The translations under genes were made by a program, and so were the position numbers. DNA of 64,000 bases. It comes from Paraglaciecola arctica (GTDB taxonomy: Bacteria; Pseudomonadota; Gammaproteobacteria; Enterobacterales; Alteromonadaceae). The stretch lies in contig NZ_JAHKQO010000007.1 of NCBI RefSeq assembly GCF_018861065.1, forward strand, positions 163,266 to 227,265. Direction: 5' to 3'. The notes under the pieces are model-generated. The model had not been told where the DNA came from. It made no database searches and saw only the letters and a program-made list of their open reading frames with translations. Positions 57,493-64,000 of this stretch are shown in pieces (positions within the stretch are counted from its first letter, which is position 1; the number at the start of each line of letters is the position of its first letter).

Positions 57493-58344
57493 TTATCTGT
57501 TTGGTAGAAAGCGCAAAGGATTAATTGATTTTCCTTTGTATCTAACTTCAAAATGAAGCTTAACCTTATCGGTCCCACTACTACCCATAGTGGCAATTTT
57601 TTGGCCTGCCGTAACCCACTGCTGTTCTTTTACTAACATCTTGTCATTGTGAGCATAGGCCGTTAAATAGGCATCAGAATGCTTGATAATGACTAGTTTT
57701 CCAAATCCACGTAATGCATCGCCCGTGTATACTACTTTTCCATCGGCGGCTGCCAAAATTGGCATCCCAAGTTTTCCTGAAAAATCTAAACCTTTGTTGC
57801 CTTGCTCTTTGGCCGAAAAACCACGTGAAACTCGTTCAGATGTAGGCCAATGCCAACTTTTAACTCGATCAGGAAATTGACCGGTAGCAGATCCAATTGG
57901 ATCCTTGTTTACATTGTGTTCACTTTCACCATACGCCTGCTTTTTAGGAGGGTCAACAGATTGATTTACAATTATTTTTGAAGTCTGACCAGTATTGGTC
58001 TTCGACTTTAGTGGTATTGACTTTGGCAATTCAACAAGAGTCAAAATTTGCCCCGGTTGAATTTGGTAAGGAGCAGAGATCTTGTTTATTCTTGCTAGAT
58101 CTCGATAGTCGTTACCTGAATACCAAGCAATTGAATATAAGGTTTCACCCGGTTTGACTCGGTAAGTTTTAGCTGAGTAAGCTTGTGGTTCAAAGTCTCG
58201 AAAGGTTTTGCCTTGGTACAGCTCAGAAACTGGAGCGGGTCGACTACGATTTGAACAACTTACGTTGATTAAGCAGCAAAGCAACGTCCCGATAATTATC
58301 GAGCTTTTGTTAAATAACAGTCTGTCTTGCTTGCTGGTTTCCAT
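57493..58344 (-). CDS. nlpD: LysM/M23 lipoprotein activator of cell-wall amidases
   Basis: 283 residues. Lipoprotein signal (LLCCLINVSC), a LysM domain (YRVKPGETLYSIAWYSGNDYRDLARIN and ISAPYQIQPGQILTL), a linker, and a LytM/M23 domain (GFSAKEQGNKGLDFSGKLGMPILAAADGKVVYTG...HLHFEVR). The M23 site keeps LHFEVRYKG but reads GLDFSG where active enzymes have H..D, so it is likely a non-catalytic amidase activator. ATG at 58342-58344 overlaps the DUF368 stop (TAATG). Confidence 0.93.
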   Translation of the reverse strand: METSKQDRLLFNKSSIIIGTLLCCLINVSCSNRSRPAPVSELYQGKTFRDFEPQAYSAKTYRVKPGETLYSIAWYSGNDYRDLARINKISAPYQIQPGQILTLVELPKSIPLKSKTNTGQTSKIIVNQSVDPPKKQAYGESEHNVNKDPIGSATGQFPDRVKSWHWPTSERVSRGFSAKEQGNKGLDFSGKLGMPILAAADGKVVYTGDALRGFGKLVIIKHSDAYLTAYAHNDKMLVKEQQWVTAGQKIATMGSSGTDKVKLHFEVRYKGKSINPLRFLPNR

Positions 58345-59288
58345 TAATGATCTGCTGGCTTTTGTCCCATTTTTTCGAGCACAATCACCATTAGTATTCC
58401 AATTAACATCAATGCAATGGCATACCACATATACGCAGGCTGTGAATGCAGTGATTCAAATGAGTGCGGCAAGATATTGTGTTGAACCAGTGGGATTTCT
58501 TTTCCGTGGCGGTCAATGACTGATTCGATTGTTTGTTTCCAGGGCCAAACTTTGTTTAACGAACCCAACATAAATCCACCTAATAGTGCCAATGTCATGA
58601 CCTTAAAATGTTTAAACATCCAACTTAGTACATGAGAAAAACTTAATAAACCAGCCGCACAACCTGCGGCAAATATACATAAAGTCGCTAACTGTAACTC
58701 TTTGACTGCCGTCAACATTGGGGCATACATACCCAATAGTAGTAATATAAAACTGCCAGAAATTCCCGGTAAAATCATGGCGCAGATAGCAATCATTCCA
58801 GATAGAAAAACCACAAACCCCGATGTTTCTATGGTAGTTGGGCTAATAGTAGTAACAAAATATGCAGCTGCGGTACCCACTACGAAAGTAGTAATAACAC
58901 CAATATCCCATTTTTCTATATGTCGAACGACTGACCATACTGCTGCCAATATTAATCCAAAAAAGAAAGACCATAATAAAATTGGGTGGGTATTCAGAAG
59001 ATATAAAACCACACGTGACAAGGTTAGAATACTGATAATAACGCCACCAAATAACGCCAGCAAAAACCCTCCATTAATATGTTGCCAAGTAGCCTTTATG
59101 CCTTCTTGGAACAATTTTTTCAGGGCGCTAACACCACATTGTTTAAGTGAAAATATGAGTTCTTCATAAATGCCAGTCATAAACGCTATGGTGCCACCGG
59201 ATACACCAGGCACTGAATCTGCCGCACCCATTAAAATACCTTTAGCGGCAATGCTTAGATAACTGGACATGGTTTTAGAGGTTTTCAA
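58344..59288 (-). CDS. DUF368 membrane protein (undecaprenyl-phosphate translocase family)
   Basis: 314 residues with 8-9 hydrophobic helices. The N-terminal signature is [28 protein letters not shown], repeated as [23 protein letters not shown] in the second half, the hallmark of DUF368. Members have been linked to recycling of the lipid carrier undecaprenyl phosphate across the inner membrane. It overlaps pcm by 4 bases and nlpD by 1, so it is fully coupled into this cell-wall/stress operon. Confidence 0.9.
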   Translation of the reverse strand: MKTSKTMSSYLSIAAKGILMGAADSVPGVSGGTIAFMTGIYEELIFSLKQCGVSALKKLFQEGIKATWQHINGGFLLALFGGVIISILTLSRVVLYLLNTHPILLWSFFFGLILAAVWSVVRHIEKWDIGVITTFVVGTAAAYFVTTISPTTIETSGFVVFLSGMIAICAMILPGISGSFILLLLGMYAPMLTAVKELQLATLCIFAAGCAAGLLSFSHVLSWMFKHFKVMTLALLGGFMLGSLNKVWPWKQTIESVIDRHGKEIPLVQHNILPHSFESLHSQPAYMWYAIALMLIGILMVIVLEKMGQKPADH

Positions 59289-59923
59289 ATAATATCTCCG
59301 GCCACCAAAGGCACAAATCTGACCGCTTCAATAATTTTTGATTCAAATTCATCATTTCGTTTGGTAATACAATGTAACTGTTGACTTGCCTCACCAACAG
59401 GAATAATCAAACGGCCACCTTCGTTGAGCTGCTGCAATAACTCTTCTGGCATTGAGCGAGCTGCAGCGGTGACTATGATTGCATCGTAAGGACCTTTACT
59501 GTTCCAGCCTAACCAGCCATCACCATGTTTCATTTTAACGTTATGCAAGTCCAATTGATTCATACGACGCTTCGCTTGAAATTGTAATGTCTTAATTCTT
59601 TCTACCGAATAAACACTAGCGAATAATTGCGCCAGTATGGCTGTTTGATAGCCAGAACCCGTTCCTATTTCCAAAACAGTTTGTGCTTGGTTATCTGATT
59701 CCAATAATAACTCTGTCATACGAGCCACTATGTAAGGTTGAGATATAGTTTGCCCTTGACCTATAGGTAAAGCTGTATTTTGATAGGCTTTGTGTTTTAG
59801 GGCGTCGGGCAGAAACAGCTCTCTAGGGATTTTAGCTATAGCGGTCAACACTTTAGTATTGCTAATGCCTTCATTATGTAAAAGTTGAGCAAGGCTTTCA
59901 CCTTTGCGTGATGTTATTCTCAT
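59285..59923 (-). CDS. pcm: Protein-L-isoaspartate O-methyltransferase
   Basis: 212 residues of the PCMT fold: [23 protein letters not shown], the SAM-binding loop [23 protein letters not shown], and [10 protein letters not shown]. Repairs isoaspartyl residues in aged proteins. In E. coli surE precedes it; here only 56 bases separate it from truD and surE is absent. Confidence 0.95.
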   Translation of the reverse strand: MRITSRKGESLAQLLHNEGISNTKVLTAIAKIPRELFLPDALKHKAYQNTALPIGQGQTISQPYIVARMTELLLESDNQAQTVLEIGTGSGYQTAILAQLFASVYSVERIKTLQFQAKRRMNQLDLHNVKMKHGDGWLGWNSKGPYDAIIVTAAARSMPEELLQQLNEGGRLIIPVGEASQQLHCITKRNDEFESKIIEAVRFVPLVAGDII

Positions 59924-59979
59924 TTAATGCCTATTCTTATTATTATTTGCTGCAAAACTGTATGATCCGTATCTGGTAC

Positions 59980-61023
59980 TTAAACAAGGGAGTTTTCTTG
60001 CACATCAAGTAATTCTCGCAGAACTGAAGTCGCAAAGGTACCTGCTGGAAGTGAGAAACTTAGGTTTAATGTATCATTTGTTATTGACCATTCAAGATCA
60101 TTTGGAAATAAGTTAATGGCCCTTCTTTCTTGCTTTAATCCTAACTCCTCCAGTGTATTGGTAATACTGAGGTGTTGTTGTGCAAATTCATTTTCAAACT
60201 GTAGCGCTGCACCTTGGCTTGCTAATTGTCCTTGTCCCCATAACGGCGCTGACAAGTATATATCTCTCTGAGCTATTCTTTGCTTGATACTATGGTCTAT
60301 ATGAGTCGCACAGAAAAAACTTTGACTACCGGCTAATTGCATCACATCACCAGCCAATGCCTGACTAAAGCAATCATTTTGCAATCTGCGATGTAATACT
60401 TCATTAAATAACCAAGAGCGAAGCGCAGAAATAGCCATTGAACGTTTGTTTCTATTACGAATGGCTTCGCCGTTGAGCATCTTATCAGCTAAAACTAAAT
60501 TACCTCCTCTGGGGTCATGTTGTGTGCTTCCAAATCGTTGTGAACCATAATAATTAGGCACGCCGCTGCGTTGTATCTGTTGTAGTCGTGCATCGATGCC
60601 AGAAGTTTTAGATAGTTGTCTAAGCATGATGTTAAATCGATTGCCTTTTAAAACCCCGGTTCGGAGTTTTTTATTGTGGCGTATCGATTTTAGTATTTCA
60701 GCTCCAGGCTCATTAAATGTCGCCCAGTCAAACTCTCCTTTGCCTGGAAAGTGCACACTAAACCATTGTTCTGTTTGCGCGTGTTTGTCTTTGCGTCCTG
60801 CATAAGTAACTGCCCTCAATGGTAATTGAGTGAATTTGGCAATTTGCTCTGCTAAATATGCGGTGTTTAATCCGGTTTTACGCACCCATAAGTAGATGTG
60901 CTCTCCTTCACCAATGGGTTCATAACCTAAAATTTCGGTCACTTGAAAGTCTTCAGGGGTGGATTTTAATTGTGCCGAAATACCGAGTTTTGGGTATTGG
61001 TGTTGCCAGTGATCTATTTGCAT
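59980..61023 (-). CDS. truD: tRNA pseudouridine(13) synthase
   Basis: 347 residues: STPEDFQVTEILGYEPIGEGEHIYLWVRKTGLN, catalytic Asp in TYAGRKDKHAQTEQWFSV, and YGSQRFGSTQHDPRGGN. Forms pseudouridine at position 13 of tRNA-Glu. Overlaps ispF by one base. Confidence 0.95.
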   Translation of the reverse strand: MQIDHWQHQYPKLGISAQLKSTPEDFQVTEILGYEPIGEGEHIYLWVRKTGLNTAYLAEQIAKFTQLPLRAVTYAGRKDKHAQTEQWFSVHFPGKGEFDWATFNEPGAEILKSIRHNKKLRTGVLKGNRFNIMLRQLSKTSGIDARLQQIQRSGVPNYYGSQRFGSTQHDPRGGNLVLADKMLNGEAIRNRNKRSMAISALRSWLFNEVLHRRLQNDCFSQALAGDVMQLAGSQSFFCATHIDHSIKQRIAQRDIYLSAPLWGQGQLASQGAALQFENEFAQQHLSITNTLEELGLKQERRAINLFPNDLEWSITNDTLNLSFSLPAGTFATSVLRELLDVQENSLV

Positions 61024-61514
61024 CAGTCAATGTCTGAAACTTGAGTTAATAACACTACTGCATAAGCTGCAATACCTTCTTTACGACCAGCAAAACCTAA
61101 TTTTTCTGTAGTAGTCGCCTTCACATTTACCTGATTAACATCAGCTTGTAAGTCTGCAGCAATATTTGCGCGCATTGATTCAATATGGGGTGCCATTTTC
61201 GGCGCTTGAGCGACAATAGTGAGATCTAAGTTTCCGAGCCGATAGTGTTTTTCTGTCACAAGCTTGTAGACATGTCGAAGTAACTCGCGGCTGTCGACTC
61301 CAGCTAGTTGCGGATCGGTATCTGGAAAATGTTTACCAATGTCTCCTAACGCTAACGCACCTAACAAAGCATCACATAGGGCATGTAGGACTACATCGCC
61401 ATCAGAGTGGGCAAGTAAACCCATCACGTGATCAATTGAAACCCCAGCGATAACGATAGGACCCGCTCCTCCAAATTTGTGCACATCATAACCGTGGCCA
61501 ATTCTTATACTCAT
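61023..61514 (-). CDS. ispF: 2-C-methyl-D-erythritol 2,4-cyclodiphosphate synthase
   Basis: 163 residues: [13 protein letters not shown] (zinc ligands Asp and His), [34 protein letters not shown], and [17 protein letters not shown]. Fifth-step enzyme of the MEP isoprenoid pathway. Follows ispD by 21 bases. Confidence 0.97.
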   Translation of the reverse strand: MSIRIGHGYDVHKFGGAGPIVIAGVSIDHVMGLLAHSDGDVVLHALCDALLGALALGDIGKHFPDTDPQLAGVDSRELLRHVYKLVTEKHYRLGNLDLTIVAQAPKMAPHIESMRANIAADLQADVNQVNVKATTTEKLGFAGRKEGIAAYAVVLLTQVSDID

Positions 61515-61535
61515 ACTTCACTCAACTTCCTTTCG

Positions 61536-62249
61536 TTATTTTGCTTGTTGTTGAGCCAGATAAAATTCTGCCAATAACAAATCTTCGGGTTGGGTTATTT
61601 TGATATTTGAGGCTTGCCCTGCAACTAATATCACTTTTTCGCCTAGATATTCGATGGCAGATGCTTCATCCGTGATCTCGACGTTTTTATTTCTTGCTTC
61701 AGTTAAGGCTTTGCGCAATGTGCCACAATTAAAAAATTGCGGAGTTAATGCGTGCCATAAATTTTCGCGGGACTCCGTATATTTGACAACATTCTGTTGG
61801 TTTGTTTTAAGACCTACTGAACGTTTCATGGTATCGCGTACTGGAGAGGCTAATATCCCTCCGACATTGCCTTGGTTTGCTAACTGCAATAGCGCGGTTA
61901 AGTCAGACTTGGCTAAGCAAGGTCTTGCAGCGTCATGTACCAACACCCAGTCTTCATCTTCAGATAGATAATTAAGCCCAGCTAATACAGAATCACTGCG
62001 TTCTTGACCTCCCATAACAGTTTTAATGTTAGTATGATTTGCAATGGGTAATTGCGCGAAGGACATGTCGTTTGCATTGAGCACTACCACTACTTGTTTA
62101 ATTTGCTCATGGGCTAACAAATTAGTCAGAGTATGTTCAATGATAGTTTTTCCGGCAATCTGCAAATATTGTTTCGGGCATTCTGCTTGCATACGTTTGC
62201 CTATGCCTGCAGCGGGCACTACAGCAGAGTATTGGGGAAGTGAAGGCAT
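61536..62249 (-). CDS. ispD: 2-C-methyl-D-erythritol 4-phosphate cytidylyltransferase
   Basis: 237 residues: VVPAAGIGKRMQAECPKQYL (CTP-binding), VLVHDAARPCL, and ITDEASAIEYLG. Third step of the MEP pathway. Follows ftsB by 5 bases. Confidence 0.97.
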   Translation of the reverse strand: MPSLPQYSAVVPAAGIGKRMQAECPKQYLQIAGKTIIEHTLTNLLAHEQIKQVVVVLNANDMSFAQLPIANHTNIKTVMGGQERSDSVLAGLNYLSEDEDWVLVHDAARPCLAKSDLTALLQLANQGNVGGILASPVRDTMKRSVGLKTNQQNVVKYTESRENLWHALTPQFFNCGTLRKALTEARNKNVEITDEASAIEYLGEKVILVAGQASNIKITQPEDLLLAEFYLAQQQAK

Positions 62250-62254
62250 AGAAA

Positions 62255-62533
62255 CTAATCGACTGAAGGCAAAATACGATAAAATGTTTCGCCTTGTTTT
62301 ATCAGGCCTAACTCATTTCTTGCACGTTCTTCCGCCGCTTCCAAACCAATTTTTAAGTCATGAATATCCGCTTTTAATAAGCTATTTCGTTGCCTTAAAT
62401 TAGCGTTTTGAGTAACTTGTAAGGCCACTTCTTTTTTCAAAATGATAAAGTCTGGAATGCTATTTTTACCAAACCACAGACGATATTGGAGTAAACAAAA
62501 TAGTGTGAACAATAGCGCCACCACCCATTTCAT
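62255..62533 (-). CDS. ftsB: Cell division protein FtsB
   Basis: 92 residues: one N-terminal membrane helix (WVVALLFTLFCLLQYRLWFG) then a coiled coil (NANLRQRNSLLKADIHDLKIGLEAAEERARNELGL) and the conserved GETFYRIL end. Bridges FtsQ and FtsL in the divisome. ATG at 62531-62533 with a GGAGG site; the longer frame of five extra codons overlaps that site. Confidence 0.95.
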   Translation of the reverse strand: MKWVVALLFTLFCLLQYRLWFGKNSIPDFIILKKEVALQVTQNANLRQRNSLLKADIHDLKIGLEAAEERARNELGLIKQGETFYRILPSVD

Positions 62534-62667
62534 CGTTTTTGCCTCCAATTCATCGTCATCGCCTTATTAGGTATAGCTTTTAAAGAGAGGACTAGTGGTA
62601 TCCAATCTCTGCGCAGTCCTGCTATACTTTGAGCTTGTTACGGCTCACTTGTTTTAAAAACTAGATT

Positions 62668-63282
62668 CTACATCCAATTGTCATTTCTGCGTCTCTTCTT
62701 CGGTAAATAGGTAAGAACAATTCCTAACAGTAAACTGATAACCGCAACAATTCCGCCTCGGGTAAACCATTCCATTTGTGCAGTTTGGTCATAATCGGCA
62801 AGAGTTTGGGTAATTTTTAAATTTTCTTTTTCAGCATCACTTAACTTTTTCTTTAAGTTACTATTTTGCGATGTGAGATCGGCAATTTGCTGATTAAGCA
62901 GGTCATTACTTTGGCGTTGTTGTTGGATAGTTTGCTCAGCACTCTGTACTTGTTGTTGAAGACCTGGAACCAATTCTCTAACACTGCTGCTGACACTAAT
63001 AAACTCAGCATCAACCCAACCCGTTCGTTGTTTGTCATCGATTATTTCCACAAAATTTTTCTCTGTGTCTTCTTGCAATAAAGTTACCCGGGTCCCCGCT
63101 ACTACTGAGCCCAAAATTCTGAAATTTCGCCCTGGGCCTGCATGCAGATAAGTAAACAAATCATCTGAAATAAAACGAATTTCACCTTCGCTATCATTCG
63201 GCTCCTGAGCCAGTGTCTGTGCACTTAAAAAACTACAAGTAATGAATAAAAAAAGTAAAACTATTTGTTTGCGTATAATCAA
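62668..63282 (-). CDS. ygiM: SH3-domain envelope protein (TIGR04211/YgiM-like)
   Basis: 204 residues: signal peptide (FLFITCSFLSAQTLA), a bacterial SH3 domain (TYLHAGPGRNFRILGSVVAGTRVTLLQ...TGWVDAEFI), a coiled coil (about 105-165), and a C-terminal membrane helix (GGIVAVISLLLGIVLTYL) followed by a basic tail. Divergent from the CYTH gene, the same neighbour as ygiF in E. coli. Molecular role unknown. Confidence 0.9.
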   Translation of the reverse strand: MIIRKQIVLLFLFITCSFLSAQTLAQEPNDSEGEIRFISDDLFTYLHAGPGRNFRILGSVVAGTRVTLLQEDTEKNFVEIIDDKQRTGWVDAEFISVSSSVRELVPGLQQQVQSAEQTIQQQRQSNDLLNQQIADLTSQNSNLKKKLSDAEKENLKITQTLADYDQTAQMEWFTRGGIVAVISLLLGIVLTYLPKKRRRNDNWM

Positions 63283-63478
63283 AAAAACGTACTCCTAAAA
63301 ATATGCTGTAAATGGTATTGCTTGGCTAAAAGAAAGGCAAGGGCCTATTTGCTTTTAGAGCAATACAGTTAAAGCACTGATGCGCTTTTGCGACACTTCT
63401 TATATTGTATAGTGGGATTTGAACCGCTAAGGTAAGTCCATCACTCAGAGACAGACATTTATCCGCCCAAAAGGTTTT

Positions 63479-64000
63479 ATGGAATACGAAATTGAACTTA
63501 AGTTACTCACCAACCAATATGCTGGTGAGATTATAGAAAAAAAATTACTACCGCAGCTCGATGCTAGCGTCACCCAACAAACCCTAGTATTAACGAATCA
63601 CTATTTTGATACACCCGATAGAAAGTTGCGCCAAAACGATATAGGTTTGAGAATAAGGGGCTTTAATCAAAAATATGAACAAACCCTAAAAACCGCAGGG
63701 AATTCTATCGGTGGCTTGCATCAACGTCCTGAATACAATGTGGATTTAGACGAATCAAAACAGCAAAGTGTTAAAATCCCTGATCTTCGATTGTTTCCTC
63801 TGTCAGCTTGGCCAAAAAGTATTGAAGTTGAGGATATACAGGCTGGATTAGAAACGCTGTTCACCACCCATTTTCAGCGAAGTGTATACTTGCTGGAATA
63901 TTCACAAGGTGACGTTGTAGAGTTAGTTTGGGATTTAGGCGAAGTAAGGTCAGGCGGCAAGAGTGTTCCAATTTGTGAAATTGAACTGGAACTCAAACAA
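63479..64000 (+). CDS. ygiF: CYTH-domain inorganic triphosphatase (YgiF-like), partial
   Basis: The first 174 codons, cut by the window end. The ATG at 63479 has an AAGG site. The N-terminus MEYEIELKLL is the CYTH signature ExExK, and HYFDTPDRKLRQNDIGLRIRG, EQTLKTAG and LHQRPEYNV are the further tunnel-fold motifs. Ends at CEIELELKQ inside the domain. Hydrolyses inorganic triphosphate in relatives. A CHAD domain would be expected downstream. Confidence 0.9.
   Translation, partial: MEYEIELKLLTNQYAGEIIEKKLLPQLDASVTQQTLVLTNHYFDTPDRKLRQNDIGLRIRGFNQKYEQTLKTAGNSIGGLHQRPEYNVDLDESKQQSVKIPDLRLFPLSAWPKSIEVEDIQAGLETLFTTHFQRSVYLLEYSQGDVVELVWDLGEVRSGGKSVPICEIELELKQ

Overview
This is a chromosomal window from a marine gammaproteobacterium of the order Alteromonadales, most like Glaciecola/Paraglaciecola/Alteromonas. 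I infer this from the moderate-to-low GC, the protein sequences, and core gene orders such as ispD-ispF-truD-pcm-nlpD-rpoS, rpsF-rpsR-rplI, rplU-rpmA-obgE and groES-groEL. The genus call is inference; no 16S rRNA gene is present.

Layout. (1) 1-1.0 kb: the edge of what looks like an integron cassette region on the minus strand. It holds a partial unknown gene, a well-formed attC-like site (426-491) and a decayed cassette gene whose stop codon touches that site. (2) 1.0-11.0 kb: a minus-strand galactoside-use locus with a TonB-dependent receptor, a flavin-dependent halogenase-family protein, a SapC-like protein, a sodium/solute symporter, a GH36 alpha-galactosidase and a GntR/FCD regulator. A divergent GlpD-like dehydrogenase follows (11.6-13.3 kb). 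The 624-bp region between the two directions carries four copies of TATGATAAATA and several perfect inverted repeats, probably operator sites. (3) 13.5-21.7 kb: a fragment of an HD-GYP gene, then a tripartite RND efflux operon with its own two-component system. (4) 21.9-33.5 kb: an SNF2-family helicase; a YHYH-domain lipoprotein with a small Cys-rich periplasmic partner; a translationally coupled trio (MMPL/RND permease, LolA-like protein, outer-membrane barrel); and an alpha/beta hydrolase. (5) 33.8-40.9 kb: an ECF sigma factor facing a TPR-bearing Ser/Thr kinase, adenine deaminase, and a membrane-anchored AraC regulator divergent from a DUF2306 membrane protein, with a perfect 20-bp inverted repeat between the last two. 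(6) 41.1-45.1 kb: groES-groEL behind a sigma-32-type promoter, a MipA/OmpV protein and a DUF6174-like lipoprotein. (7) 45.5-46.9 kb: tRNA-Arg(UCG), then gene-poor DNA with a nonsense-disrupted antitoxin gene, a REP-like palindrome and a 19-bp tandem repeat. (8) 46.9-64.0 kb: mostly housekeeping genes. These are ribosomal proteins, a MOSC protein, an ECF sigma/anti-sigma/DUF4097 operon, ispB, rplU-rpmA-obgE, folA, tpx, rpoS-nlpD, a DUF368 permease, pcm, truD, ispF, ispD, ftsB, an SH3-domain protein, and the start of a CYTH triphosphatase gene.

The parts most worth a second look are the attC-like cassette edge, the operator-rich control region at 11.0-11.65 kb, the 20-bp inverted repeat at 39.85 kb, the MMPL/LolA-like/barrel trio, the YHYH lipoprotein pair, and the rpoS cluster, where surE is missing and a DUF368 gene sits between pcm and nlpD. 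I saw no CRISPR array, complete insertion sequence, prophage or rRNA operon.
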